Positions 43,687 to 52,729 are shown, counted from the first letter of the stretch. The stretch: DNA of 64,000 nucleotides from Roseateles hydrophilus (GCF_026712245.1 NZ_JAPPUY010000001.1:496001-560000), one strand, 5' to 3'. Numbers and translations: made by a program. The notes: generated by a model not told the origin, from the letters alone.

Positions 43687-44985
43687 TCAGGGCGCGACGC
43701 TGAGCTGCAGCGCCTTCAGCGCCTCGTCGATGGGGATGAAGAAGTTGAAGCCCTTGCCCGACTCCACGCCGCCGCGCGTGATGGCGATGACGCGGCCGTC
43801 GCCGTCCAGCAGCGGGCCGCCGCTGCTGCCGAAGGTGACGGCGGCATCGCTCTGCAGCACGCGCCGGCCCTGCAGCACGCGGTCGGCGCTGAGCACGCCG
43901 CGCGTCATCGAGTTGTTCAGCACGCCCAGCGGCGAACCGATCGCGTAGACGTCCGAGCCCACATCCGGCGCCGGGCCGGCACGCAGCGCCAGCGCGTCGC
44001 CATCGGTCAGCGTGGTGCGCAGCAGCGCAACATCGGTCTGCTCGTTGACCTTGACGACCTCGGCCACCGCCTTGTCGCCGTTCTGCAGCTTGATGCGAGC
44101 GTACTTGGCGCCCTTCACGACATGGGCGTTGGTCAGCAGGTGGCCCGCCTTGTCGATGAAGAAGCCACTGCCCGAGCCGGACGCGGTTTCCAGCGTGACG
44201 ACCGCATTGCGCAGTTGGGCCTGGTTCTTCAGCGCGCCGCCGCCCGGCAGCGCCACGCTCTTGAGCGTCAGCGTGCCGGCGCTGGCTGCCGCGGTGTCAG
44301 GCGAGCCCGGCGCCGCGGGCGCGCCAGCCACCGCGGGCGTGGCGGCGTCGTTGGCCTTGAGTGCTTCCAGGATGTCCGGCGCGGCCAGGAAGTTGGCCAG
44401 CGAGGACAGGATGGCCTTCTTGGGCATGTCCGCCGCCTTCTCCTTGCTCGTGGCCAGGCCCTCGGCGGTGGACTGGTAGACGACCTTCTGCTTCTTCTCG
44501 GAGAACAGTGCCCAGTCGATCTTGTAATAGACCCAGCCCTCGGCCTTGTTGTCCAGCCAGCAGAGCTCGTGCTTGGCTTCGGTCAGGATGCCGCCGATGC
44601 GGAAGTCGGGCGCCGCGGCCACGTCCACGTCAAAGGCATTGGACTGGCCCTTGCCGGACAGCGGGTAGCCCAGGCGCTTGAGTTCCTGCGTGACGATGGT
44701 GGCCACGTAGCCGCCATAGTTCTTCAGGTAGTTCTCGGTGATGACGGCCGGCTGGCGATTGGCGCAGAACCAGCCGTAGGAGTTGTGGCCGAGTTCGTCG
44801 CCCTGCAGCATGGAGATCTTGAGCTTGTCCACGGCCAGCGTCACCTTGAGGTCGCTGCCCTGGGCGCTGACGGCCTGCTTCTGCTGCACTGTGGGCGCTG
44901 GCGGGCCATCCGCAGCCTGCGCGGCGGGCAGGGCGAGTGCCCAGCTCAGACCCAGCACGGCGGCCGGGCGCAATCCGAAAATCAT
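43687..44985 (-). CDS. Exported trypsin-like serine protease with unknown N-terminal domain
   Basis: A 432-aa periplasmic or secreted protein. The signal peptide ends near AAQAA (residue 25). Residues about 40-210 form a domain I do not recognise (YGWFCANRQPAVITENYLKN, HELCWLDNKAEGWVYYKIDW), then a Pro/Ala linker. The C-terminal S1C protease domain has His288 (LTNAHVVKG), Asp318 (EQTDVALLR) and Ser388 (FGSSGGPLL), a complete triad. No PDZ domain follows, unlike DegP/DegS. ATG 44985 has an AGGAGG site and gives the signal peptide; the long open frame upstream is spurious. The unknown domain may sense or tether the protease. Confidence 0.88.
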   Translation of the reverse strand: MIFGLRPAAVLGLSWALALPAAQAADGPPAPTVQQKQAVSAQGSDLKVTLAVDKLKISMLQGDELGHNSYGWFCANRQPAVITENYLKNYGGYVATIVTQELKRLGYPLSGKGQSNAFDVDVAAAPDFRIGGILTEAKHELCWLDNKAEGWVYYKIDWALFSEKKQKVVYQSTAEGLATSKEKAADMPKKAILSSLANFLAAPDILEALKANDAATPAVAGAPAAPGSPDTAAASAGTLTLKSVALPGGGALKNQAQLRNAVVTLETASGSGSGFFIDKAGHLLTNAHVVKGAKYARIKLQNGDKAVAEVVKVNEQTDVALLRTTLTDGDALALRAGPAPDVGSDVYAIGSPLGVLNNSMTRGVLSADRVLQGRRVLQSDAAVTFGSSGGPLLDGDGRVIAITRGGVESGKGFNFFIPIDEALKALQLSVAP

Positions 44986-45065
44986 GGTTCCTCCTGGGAT
45001 GTCGGTCCGGGCATGACAAGGCCCGTCCAATGCGGGCGATGGTAGCGGCGCCGAGCGGCCTGGGC

Positions 45066-45641
45066 TCACAGATCTGACGCGTACATCGCCGGGCAGTTGG
45101 CGGTGCCGAAGCGGTCGACCGGCACGCGAAAGCGCATGCCCTCGCGCAGTTGCTGCCAGCGCGCCGCGTCCACGCGGCAGATCCAGGCGTGGTCCTGGCG
45201 GTCGCGCAGCTCGATCTCGTAGAAAGCCTCGCGCCGTCCCAGGCGCTCGCTGCCCGGCTCGCCCGGCGGCGCCATGCGCAGCGGCGGGGTGGGCCACGTG
45301 GGTCGCTCGGCCGGGCCACCTTCCTGCTTGGCGATCCAGCTGCGCCGCCACACCAGTTGGCTGAAGCGGCAGTGCTCGGCCGAGGCGCCGCGCTGGCCGG
45401 TGGTGTCGGCCACCACGCGGCGGCTGATGTCGCGGGCGTCTGCCGGGAGCTCGTCGCACCAGGCGGAGTCGGTCTCCAGCCGCAGCCTTTCGACGAGGAT
45501 TTCCATGCGCCAGCTGCGCCGCGTCAGCTCCACGGCCACGCCCGGCGGGCCGAAGGCCCACCAGCCCAGCGTCGCCAGCGTCGCGATGACCATGGCGACA
45601 AGCACCAGGGTGCGCAGGCGTGGCAGGCGCATGCGGCTCAC
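45066..45641 (-). CDS. Hypothetical membrane-anchored protein
   Basis: A 191-aa protein I do not recognise. A basic start (MSRMRLPRLR) is followed by one transmembrane helix (about 11-29, TLVLVAMVIATLATLGWWAF). The outer part has four Cys in widely spaced positions, possibly two disulfides, and a C-terminal HAWICRVDAARWQQLREGMR segment. The GTG start at 45641 overlaps the HDOD gene stop by 4 nt; ATG 45632 is an alternative. Coupling to the HDOD signalling protein suggests a shared process, but no function can be assigned. Confidence 0.68.
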   Translation of the reverse strand: MSRMRLPRLRTLVLVAMVIATLATLGWWAFGPPGVAVELTRRSWRMEILVERLRLETDSAWCDELPADARDISRRVVADTTGQRGASAEHCRFSQLVWRRSWIAKQEGGPAERPTWPTPPLRMAPPGEPGSERLGRREAFYEIELRDRQDHAWICRVDAARWQQLREGMRFRVPVDRFGTANCPAMYASDL

Positions 45642-46543
45642 GCCGCGTCGAACTGCGCGATGACGGCTTCTTCCCAGTGCGCCAACTCGTCCCAGCCGAT
45701 GTGCAGCCAGGCCATCGCAGCGGCATGGTGCTGCGCCCAGTCGGCGTCTTCCGGCAGGCCTTCGTGGCGGCGCATCAGGTACTCGGCGATCAGGCCCGCG
45801 GCGATCAGCGTGTGAACGTCGGCATCGATGTCCGCATGGCCGAGCGCGCTGTAGTCGTGATGCAGCCGGATGGCGGTCATCAGCGTCGGCGGCAGGTTCC
45901 AGACCCGGGCCACCAGCGCGCCGACCACGGCGTGGTCGGTCCGGTGGTTGGCGTTCTCGGTGGCGATGTAGGGGCGGTCGATGCGGGCGGCGGCCTCCAC
46001 CATCGTGGCGGCGTAGCCGCGCACGCTTTGCATCAGCACCGGAATGCCGACATGCAGGAACAGGCCGAAGCTGTGGGCCAGGTCCAGGGACAGGCCAGGC
46101 AGCTCGCGTGCGATGGTGGTCATCGCGACGGCGCGCTTGGCACTGCGCTCCCAGAAGCGCGCCAATTGGGGCACGTTGACCGGGATGGCGTGCTGCACCA
46201 GAAAGCCGGTCATCACGGCCACGCTTTCATTCAGGCCGATGCGCGTCATCGCCTGACCGACCGTGCTGCACGGCAGGCCCACGGGTTTGAACAGCGGCCC
46301 GTTGGCGATGCGCAGCAGCGACGCCGCCATGGCGACATCGCTGCCGGCGATGCGGGCCACGGCGTTCAGGTCGGGCTCGTCGCCGCGCATGGCTTCTTGC
46401 AGCTGCACCAGCAACGCTGGGCATGGGGGGATCTTGATCTGTTGGAGGCTGCCGCGGCGGCGTGATTCGTCGATGTCGTCGCGGATCTGCTGCGCGCGCG
46501 TGCTGAGTGCGGGGGACGCGTGGGAAGGTGCCGGGTTCTGCAT
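45638..46543 (-). CDS. HDOD domain-containing protein
   Basis: A 301-aa cytoplasmic signalling protein with an HDOD domain (about 35-235), an HD-related helical fold that usually lacks phosphohydrolase activity. Conserved features are SLQQIKIPPCPALLVQLQEA, VARIAGSDVAMAASLLRIAN and HRTDHAVVGALVARVWNLP. There is no GGDEF, EAL or receiver domain attached. The ATG at 46543 is used; a TTG at 46549 is in frame. Its stop overlaps the next, membrane-protein gene by 4 nt. It is divergent from lapG-lapD with 74 nt between the starts, so all may relate to surface behaviour (inference). Confidence 0.85.
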   Translation of the reverse strand: MQNPAPSHASPALSTRAQQIRDDIDESRRRGSLQQIKIPPCPALLVQLQEAMRGDEPDLNAVARIAGSDVAMAASLLRIANGPLFKPVGLPCSTVGQAMTRIGLNESVAVMTGFLVQHAIPVNVPQLARFWERSAKRAVAMTTIARELPGLSLDLAHSFGLFLHVGIPVLMQSVRGYAATMVEAAARIDRPYIATENANHRTDHAVVGALVARVWNLPPTLMTAIRLHHDYSALGHADIDADVHTLIAAGLIAEYLMRRHEGLPEDADWAQHHAAAMAWLHIGWDELAHWEEAVIAQFDAA

Positions 46544-46617
46544 AGACAAAAATCTTAGAGCGCCAGGGTGGGCGTCAGCCCGGGTACAGTGAATTCAATC
46601 GCTGACCGACGTCAATC

Positions 46618-47295
46618 TTGCCGACTTCTCCCACCAGTTTCGCTGTTGCCAGCCGGGCCTGCCGCTGGGGGCTGGCCCTGTTGCTGGTGCTGCCCTGGCT
46701 GGCGGCGATGGCTTATGACGCAACCCGCGTGATGGAAGCCGCCGCGCAGCGCGGCCCGCGCGTGGCCGAGCAGGCGCTGGCGCTGCTGCAGCAGATCGAG
46801 CGCAGCAGCAGCCACGAGGATGAACTGCAGCGGCTGAAGGACATCAACGACTTCTTCAACCGCCGCGTGGACTTTCGCGACGATGCGGCGACCTGGGGCG
46901 TGCCCGACTACTGGGCCTCGCCACTGGAGACGCTGGAGCGGCGCGCGGGCGACTGCGAGGACTACGCGATCGCCAAGTACTTCAGCCTTGCAGCGGCCGG
47001 CGTGCCCACGGCCCGGCTGCGCATGGTCTACGTGCGGGCGCGCATGCAGGGGCAGTCGCTGGCGCACATGGTGCTGGCCTACCATGCCCAGCCGGGCGCG
47101 GAGCCGCTCATCCTGGACAACCTGCGCCCCGAGGTGCTGCCCGCCTCGCAGCGCACCGACCTGACGCCGGTGTTCAGCTTCAACACCGAGGGCCTGTGGC
47201 AGGGCGTGGGGCAGGTCACGGCGGGCGACCCGCTGGCGCGCCTGTCGCTGTGGCGTGACCTGGTGGCCAAGGTGCGCAAGGAAGGATTCATCTGA
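46618..47295 (+). CDS. lapG: Transglutaminase-like cysteine protease LapG
   Basis: A 225-aa periplasmic protease of the bacterial transglutaminase-like (BTLCP) family, which cleaves the N-terminus of large RTX adhesins to release biofilm. The catalytic triad is visible: Cys113 in RAGDCEDYA, His150 in SLAHMVL and Asp167 in LILDNL. An N-terminal hydrophobic stretch (about 18-32, GLALLLVLPWLAAM) serves for export. The start is a TTG at 46618, since no ATG or GTG precedes the signal; this is a guess. lapD follows after 13 nt, the standard operon. No LapA-like adhesin gene is in the window. Confidence 0.9.
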   Translation: MPTSPTSFAVASRACRWGLALLLVLPWLAAMAYDATRVMEAAAQRGPRVAEQALALLQQIERSSSHEDELQRLKDINDFFNRRVDFRDDAATWGVPDYWASPLETLERRAGDCEDYAIAKYFSLAAAGVPTARLRMVYVRARMQGQSLAHMVLAYHAQPGAEPLILDNLRPEVLPASQRTDLTPVFSFNTEGLWQGVGQVTAGDPLARLSLWRDLVAKVRKEGFI

Positions 47296-47308
47296 TGGAG
47301 AACGAGCC

Positions 47309-49225
47309 ATGTCGTTGATGCGGCAGATCGCCTGGCTGGTGCTGGGCGTGGTGCTGGCGGCGCTGGTGGGCGCCGTGGGCCTGTCCACGCTGTCCACGCG
47401 CGCGCTGATGCAGACCCAGCTGGGTCTGAAGAATGCCGACAACGCGCAGTCGCTGGCGCTGGCGTTGTCGCAGCAGCAGGGCGATGTCGAGCTCATCAAG
47501 CTGCTGGTGTCGGCGCAGTTCGACACCGGCGCGTACGAGTACGTGCGCTGGCGCGATGCGCAGGGCCGCCTGGTGTTCGAGCGGGCCGGCGCGCCGCAGG
47601 AGGGGCGCTCGCCGGCCTGGTTCCGCGCGGCTGTGCCCATCCAGGCGGCGGCGGGTGTGGCCCAGGTGTCCAGCGGCTGGACGGCCATCGGCAGCGTTGA
47701 GCTGAAGAGCCACTCAAGCTACGCGCATGACGCGCTGTGGCTGGCGTCGCGCCAGCTGCTGGCCTGGCTGCTGATGGTGGGCATCGTGGCGGCCGTGCTG
47801 GCCTCGCTGGGCCTGCGCCGCATCCGCCGCCCGCTGGACGCGGCGGTGGCCCAGGCCGAGGGTGTGCTGGCTGGCAGCTACGGCCAGGTGACCGAGCCGC
47901 GTGTGCCGGAACTGCAGCGCCTGACGCGGGCAATGAACGCCATGGTCAAGCGCGTGCGCGAGCTGTTCGAGGCGCAGGCGGGCCAGCTGCTGGTGCTGCG
48001 CGAACAGGTGCACCACGACGCGCTGACAGGCGTGTCCACGCGCCGGCACTTCCTGGCCGAGCTGGATGCGGCGCTGCAGCGCGATGACGGCCCGGCCGTC
48101 GCAGGCCTGGTGCTGGTGCGCCTGCGCGATCTGCCGGGGCTGAACGCCCGCCTCGGGCGCGCGGCGGCAGACGATGTGCTGCAGACCGTGGCGACGGCCC
48201 TGCAGACCTACCCGGCCTCGGTGCCGGGCTGCCGCGTCGGGCGGCTCAATGGTGGCGACTTCGCGCTGTGGCTGCCGGCCGCGGGTGTGGCGGCCGAGAC
48301 GGCGCATGCGCTGGCCGATGCGCTGCGTGCCAGCCTGCCGGCCTTCGGTGCCGGTGTGCAGGTGGCACTCGGCGCGGTGGAGCTGCCGCGCGAGCGGCCC
48401 AGCCCGGTGTGGCTGGGCGAGGCCGACGCGGCGCTGGCGCGTGCCGAGCACCTGGGCGAGTCGCGCGGTGGTTTCGTCGTGGAGGTGGTGGCCCAGGCCG
48501 GCGTGGGCCGGGAGCAGGGCGAGGGCGTCTGGCGCGCGCAGCTGCAGGATGCCGTGGCGCGGCAGCAAGGGCAGCTGGTGACGTTCCCGGTGCGGGACCG
48601 CAGCGGCCGCGTGCTGCACCTGGAATGCCCGCTGCAACTGCAGCTGGAGGGCCAGTGGGTGCCGGCGGCGGGCTGGCTGCCGCTGGCGGCGCGGGCGCGC
48701 GTGACGGCATCGGTGGATCTGTTCGCCGTGGGGCTCGCGCTGCAGGCCATCGCGTCTGACGGTCAGGCGCGCTGCATCAACCTGGCGCCGGCCTCGCTGG
48801 CAGACGCTGCCTTCCTGCCGCAGCTGCGCGACCTGCTGGGCCATGCGCCGCAGGCCGCACGCCTGCTGCTGCTGGAGCTGTCCGAGACCGCCGCCACGGA
48901 GCATTTCGACCGCCTGCTGGAGCTGGGCCGGCAGTTGCGCCCCATGGGTGTGAAGCTGGGTCTGGAGCACGCCGGAGCCGGGCTGGCGCAGGTGGAGCGG
49001 CTCTACCAGGCCGGGCTGGATTACGTGAAGCTGGACGCGTCGGTGCTGTTGGGCGTGGCTGGCGAGGCCGGGCGCGCGGCCTTCGTGCGCGGCATGGTGA
49101 TCATGCTGCGCAGCCTGGCGCTGAAGGTCTACGGCGAGGGCGTCGTCGACGAGATGGACGCGCAGGCGCTGTGGGACTGCGAGCTGGACGGCCTGACCGG
49201 CCCGTGGGTGACGGCGACGCGGTGA
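47309..49225 (+). CDS. lapD: LapD-type c-di-GMP effector (LapD/MoxY-N, HAMP, degenerate GGDEF, EAL)
   Basis: A 638-aa inner-membrane receptor that sequesters LapG when c-di-GMP is bound. TM1 is at about 7-25 and TM2 near 155-173 (LLAWLLMVGIVAAVLASLG); between them is the periplasmic LapD/MoxY N-terminal domain. HAMP follows, then a GGDEF domain whose motif is NGGDF and which lacks the normal substrate-site residues. In the EAL domain ECPL replaces EAL, and LEHAGAGLAQVERLY replaces the metal-binding DDFG-type loop. Both catalytic domains should thus be inactive while still able to bind ligand, as known for LapD. ATG 47309 follows lapG by 13 nt. Confidence 0.9.
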   Translation: MSLMRQIAWLVLGVVLAALVGAVGLSTLSTRALMQTQLGLKNADNAQSLALALSQQQGDVELIKLLVSAQFDTGAYEYVRWRDAQGRLVFERAGAPQEGRSPAWFRAAVPIQAAAGVAQVSSGWTAIGSVELKSHSSYAHDALWLASRQLLAWLLMVGIVAAVLASLGLRRIRRPLDAAVAQAEGVLAGSYGQVTEPRVPELQRLTRAMNAMVKRVRELFEAQAGQLLVLREQVHHDALTGVSTRRHFLAELDAALQRDDGPAVAGLVLVRLRDLPGLNARLGRAAADDVLQTVATALQTYPASVPGCRVGRLNGGDFALWLPAAGVAAETAHALADALRASLPAFGAGVQVALGAVELPRERPSPVWLGEADAALARAEHLGESRGGFVVEVVAQAGVGREQGEGVWRAQLQDAVARQQGQLVTFPVRDRSGRVLHLECPLQLQLEGQWVPAAGWLPLAARARVTASVDLFAVGLALQAIASDGQARCINLAPASLADAAFLPQLRDLLGHAPQAARLLLLELSETAATEHFDRLLELGRQLRPMGVKLGLEHAGAGLAQVERLYQAGLDYVKLDASVLLGVAGEAGRAAFVRGMVIMLRSLALKVYGEGVVDEMDAQALWDCELDGLTGPWVTATR

Positions 49226-49309
49226 CGATTCACCCCGGGGCGGCCCGGGGTGGCACGCAGCGGCGCCGTTAGAGTCGCCCGGCTCTTTCCGCTTTTGTCA
49301 GGACTCCCG

Positions 49310-50251
49310 ATGCGACTGCTGCTGGCCACCGTTGTTTCCTTCGCCTTTCTGCTGGCCGCCGCGCAGGCCAGTCAGGCGAGCTGCCCGCCTGTGGCGCAGG
49401 CCCCGACGCCCGAGCAGCTGCAGGCGGCCCAGGCCGCGGCCAAGGACCGCGGCGCGCTGTGGCGGCTGCGCAAGGACGGGCGCGTGTCCTATCTGTACGG
49501 CACCGTGCACGTTGGCAAGCTGGATTGGGTGTTCCCCGGGCCGCAGTTGCAGGCGGCCCTGCGGGCGACGGAGGTGCTGGCCGTGGAGGTGAACCCGATG
49601 GACCCGGCGTTCGCGGCCGAGGTTCAGGCCGCGCAGACCCAGGCGGCCCAGCTGACCCTGACCCGCGCCGAGCAGGCCCGGCTTGACGCCGAGGCCGACG
49701 CCGCTTGCCTGCCGCGAACGGCACTGGCGGCGCTGCACCCGGTGATGCAGGCGGTGACCTATGTGTCGCTGGCTGGCCGCCACGATGGCCTGGACCCGGC
49801 CTACGCGCAGGAACTCGTGCTGCTGGGCGCCGCGCAGGCGACCCAGCGCCCGGTCGTGGCGCTGGAGTCGGTGGCCAGCCAGATGGCCGTGCTGCTGCCC
49901 GTGGATGCGGCCGAGGCGCGCGCGCTGCTGAACCACACGCTGGACAGCCTGCAGCGCCAGGAGAGCCGCACCTCGCTGCGGCGCGTGAGCCAGGCCTGGG
50001 AGCGCGGCGACCTGGACGCGATGGACTCGCCGGCCAAGCTCTGCGACTGCGTGCCGACAGCGCAGGAGCTGCAGTTCCTGCGCCGGCTCAACGACGACCG
50101 CAACCCGGGGCTGGCCGACCGCATCGCCCAGGAACATGGCAAGGGCAAGGCGGTGTTCGCGGCCGTCGGCGCGCTGCACATGACGGGCGCCCAGGCCTTG
50201 CCGGGCTTGCTCAAGGCGAGGGGCTTCGAGGTCGAGCGCGTGCCGTTCTGA
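49310..50251 (+). CDS. TraB/GumN family protein
   Basis: A 313-aa exported protein of the TraB/GumN (Tiki-like) family. A signal peptide (MRLLLATVVSFAFLLAAAQA) precedes the conserved N-terminal GTVHVGKLDWVFPG motif. The C-terminal VGALHMTGAQALPGLLKARG is the second signature. In eukaryotic Tiki relatives these two motifs carry metal-dependent protease residues, so a periplasmic metalloprotease is possible but unproven in bacteria. It follows lapD by 84 nt on the same strand and may be transcribed with it. ATG 49310 starts the signal peptide. Its stop codon lies within a perfect hairpin shared with the convergent TonB receptor gene. Confidence 0.87.
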   Translation: MRLLLATVVSFAFLLAAAQASQASCPPVAQAPTPEQLQAAQAAAKDRGALWRLRKDGRVSYLYGTVHVGKLDWVFPGPQLQAALRATEVLAVEVNPMDPAFAAEVQAAQTQAAQLTLTRAEQARLDAEADAACLPRTALAALHPVMQAVTYVSLAGRHDGLDPAYAQELVLLGAAQATQRPVVALESVASQMAVLLPVDAAEARALLNHTLDSLQRQESRTSLRRVSQAWERGDLDAMDSPAKLCDCVPTAQELQFLRRLNDDRNPGLADRIAQEHGKGKAVFAAVGALHMTGAQALPGLLKARGFEVERVPF

Positions 50252-50270
50252 CGACGGCGAACGTCGTCAG
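50248..50270. terminator. Perfect hairpin spanning two convergent stop codons
   Basis: CTGACGACG-gcgaa-CGTCGTCAG: perfect 9-bp arms with a 5-nt loop. The TGA of the TraB gene (50249-50251) and the TGA of the TonB receptor gene (50267-50269 on the minus strand) sit symmetrically inside the arms. It probably acts as a bidirectional terminator. Confidence 0.6.
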
Positions 50271-52534
50271 AGCTTCATTTCCCAGCGCAGCTGCCACTGC
50301 GTGTAGCTGGGCCCGCCGCTGCGGGTGGTAATGACGCGCGTGTCGCTGGCGATGACGCTGCCGGTGTAGTAGTCCAGCGGCGACAGGTTGCTGGCCGACA
50401 GGCGCAGCGACTGGTCCGGCGTGACGCTCCACATCACGAAGGCGTCGCTGACCAGCTTGCGGTCTGTGGACACCTCGGTCAGCACCGACTGCTGGATGGT
50501 GGCCGTGGGCGTCCAGTTCAGCGACGCGCCCAGCGACACCGGCACCGAGCGCAGCCGGTAGTCGACGCCCAGATTGGCCGTCGCCTTGGGCTGGCTGTCC
50601 AGCCGGTTGTTCGGCCCGGGGATGCCGTCGACCTTGGATGTGAAGACGCTGAGGTTGCTGCGCACGTTCAGCGGCAGGGCGTCGTCGAAGTATTCGTCCA
50701 GCCGGAACTTGGCCTCCAGTTCCAGCCCCATGGTCGTGGCCTTGCCGAGGTTGCGTGGGCGCGAGACGTAGCGCGGCGTGGCGCTCCAGCTCACGGTCTC
50801 CAGCGCCGTGAAAGTGCGCATTACGTTGGTGATGCGGCGGGCGAAGAAGTTGGCGCCCAGCATGCCGCCTTTGCTCAGGTACTTCTCGTAGCCGATCTCC
50901 AGGCCGGTGGCGAGTTCGGGCTTCAGGGCGGGGTTGCCGGCGCGGTCGGGCGTGGCTTCGTCGTGGCGCGATTCGGTGTTGATGGACGGGCGCGCCACCA
51001 GGTCCTGCAGCTGCGGGCTGCGGTAGCTGCGCGTCAGGCTCATGCGGATGGCTTCCTTGCCGCCGGCATCCAGCTTGTAGCGCGCATGGGCCAGCGGCGT
51101 GAACACGCTGGACGTGTTGCTCACCGCGTAGTTGGCCGCGCTGCTTTCGGTCTTGATGCCTTCCCAGCGCAGGCCGGCGTAGAAGTCCCACTGCTTGCCA
51201 ACGTTCCACTCGTCCTGCGCGTAGGCTGCCAGGCGCGTCGTCGAGGCGTCCATGTCGTCGCCGAAATCGCCCAGGCCCTGCTGCGGCGCGCCGTTGATCA
51301 GCGTGGTGCGGGTGGAGCGCCGGTTGTTGCCTTCGCCCTCCAGGCCGAGCACCAGGCTGTGGTCGTTCTGCAGGCTGCGCGAGAACTTGCCCACCAGGTT
51401 CCAGTTGCGGTCGCGGCTGTCGGTGCTGTCCTGCTGCAGCCGCGTGCCCAGGCCGGCCAGGGATTCCTGGCGCGTGCTGCTGTTCTCGCCGCTGGCGCCG
51501 CCCACGCCGCCGCGCAGGTCGATGCGCGTGTCGGCGTCGGGGCGCATCTGCCACTGCGCATTCAGGCGCGCCATCGTGAAGCGAGTCGTGCCGACCGTTT
51601 CGATGCGGTCATAGAAGTCGACCGGCGGTGGCACGGGGGCGGGCGTTGTCGTGCGGGTGATGTCTGAGTGGCTGTCCGACTTGTTGAAGACGACGAAGGG
51701 CTGGATGGACAGCGTGTCCTGCCCGCCCAGCTTGAACTGCACGCGGCCGTTCAGGTTCACGCCCTCGCGCGAGTTCTCGCTGCGGCCGCGTGTGGACTGC
51801 AGTTCCTCGGCGCCGGTGGCCAGCGTGCGCGTCAGCCGGTCGCTGAACACGTCGTCCTCGCGTTCGCCGCGCATGGCGTTCAGGCCGAAGCTGTAGGTGT
51901 GGCCCGCGCCGAAGCTGTCGTTGCGCGTCCAGCTGACGTTGGGGCTGGCCTTGTCGCGCTCGATGCCGACACCGGCGCGGAACTCGTTGAGCTTCTTCTT
52001 CAGCGGCTCGCGCAGCACCACGTTGATGGTGCCGGCAATCGCGCGCGTGCCGTACTCGGCCGTGGGCGCGCGCAGCACCTCGATGCGCTCTACCTGCTCG
52101 GGCGGCAGCTCGCTGAGCGAGAAACCCGGCGGCATGCGCTCGCCGTCCACGAGGATCTGCGTGAAGCCGCCGCCCATGCCGCGCATGCGCACGTCGCCGC
52201 CGCGCCCCGGCGCGCCGCCGGTGGTCACGCCCGGCAGGCGCTTGAGCACCTCGCCGACGGTGGCGTCGCCGAACTTCTCGATCTCTTCGCGGGTGATGAC
52301 GATCTTGCTGGCCGTGGAGGCCTTGCGGATGGTCTCTTCGCTGGCGGTGCCGGAGACCTCCACCCGCTGCAGCTGCTCGGCGCTGCGTGGCGTGGGGGTG
52401 GCCGGGCGGGCCGGGGCGGAGGCTGCTGCGGCGGCTGGCGCGGGTGCCGCGGTTTGTGCCCAGGCGCTGCCGGACAGACTGCCGCAGGCCAACAGGGCGG
52501 CGGCGGAGAGAGCGTGGAGTCGAGGAGTTTGCAT
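50267..52534 (-). CDS. TonB-dependent outer-membrane receptor
   Basis: A 755-aa TonB-dependent transporter. The signal peptide (MQTPRLHALSAAALLACGSL, cleavage after AWAQ) is followed by an Ala/Pro-rich stretch and a likely TonB box (RVEVSGT). The plug domain follows (ATVGEVLKRLPGVTT, then GDVRMRGMGGGFTQILVDGE, and PEQVERIEVLRAPTAEYGT). A 22-strand barrel fills the rest. It ends QLRWEMKL, without the terminal Phe of many outer-membrane proteins. The plug is of the catecholate/OmpA-linked receptor type, but no siderophore or vitamin genes are nearby, so the substrate is open. It is a single gene with a promoter in the AT patch at 52580-52600. Confidence 0.9.
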   Translation of the reverse strand: MQTPRLHALSAAALLACGSLSGSAWAQTAAPAPAAAAASAPARPATPTPRSAEQLQRVEVSGTASEETIRKASTASKIVITREEIEKFGDATVGEVLKRLPGVTTGGAPGRGGDVRMRGMGGGFTQILVDGERMPPGFSLSELPPEQVERIEVLRAPTAEYGTRAIAGTINVVLREPLKKKLNEFRAGVGIERDKASPNVSWTRNDSFGAGHTYSFGLNAMRGEREDDVFSDRLTRTLATGAEELQSTRGRSENSREGVNLNGRVQFKLGGQDTLSIQPFVVFNKSDSHSDITRTTTPAPVPPPVDFYDRIETVGTTRFTMARLNAQWQMRPDADTRIDLRGGVGGASGENSSTRQESLAGLGTRLQQDSTDSRDRNWNLVGKFSRSLQNDHSLVLGLEGEGNNRRSTRTTLINGAPQQGLGDFGDDMDASTTRLAAYAQDEWNVGKQWDFYAGLRWEGIKTESSAANYAVSNTSSVFTPLAHARYKLDAGGKEAIRMSLTRSYRSPQLQDLVARPSINTESRHDEATPDRAGNPALKPELATGLEIGYEKYLSKGGMLGANFFARRITNVMRTFTALETVSWSATPRYVSRPRNLGKATTMGLELEAKFRLDEYFDDALPLNVRSNLSVFTSKVDGIPGPNNRLDSQPKATANLGVDYRLRSVPVSLGASLNWTPTATIQQSVLTEVSTDRKLVSDAFVMWSVTPDQSLRLSASNLSPLDYYTGSVIASDTRVITTRSGGPSYTQWQLRWEMKL

Positions 52535-52729
52535 GCCGTCAGCTTGCCATGCGGGGCGGCGCGGCTTGTGGCCGCTCGGTTAACGAAAGAATTCTTTACA
52601 GACGGGCGGCCCCGCGGCCCGTCACGCCGGGGATGGCCGGTGCTCGGGTGGGGGCTCGCCGGCCCGCCCGGCCCGGGGCGCCGCGCAGGGCTAGACTGCC
52701 GGCCCCATTCCTGCGAACCGCTGCCCGCC
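52535..52729. promoter_or_regulatory. Divergent TonB receptor / apbC region with palindrome
   Basis: A 195-bp gap between divergent genes. It contains the perfect 12-bp palindrome AAAGAATTCTTT (52586-52597) in a small AT-rich patch (TTAACGAAAGAATTC), the only one in otherwise GC-rich sequence. It is a plausible promoter/operator of the TonB receptor gene. It does not match a Fur box by eye. Confidence 0.4.

Noticed and set aside
43687-45726. A 679-aa version of the serine protease starting at 45726
   Set aside because: The upstream part overlaps the membrane protein and HDOD genes; ATG 44985 has a strong ribosome site and begins a signal peptide.
51668-52729. N-terminal extension of apbC to 51668
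   Set aside because: The extension runs antisense to the TonB receptor; ApbC similarity begins at 52730 and the family length is then correct.
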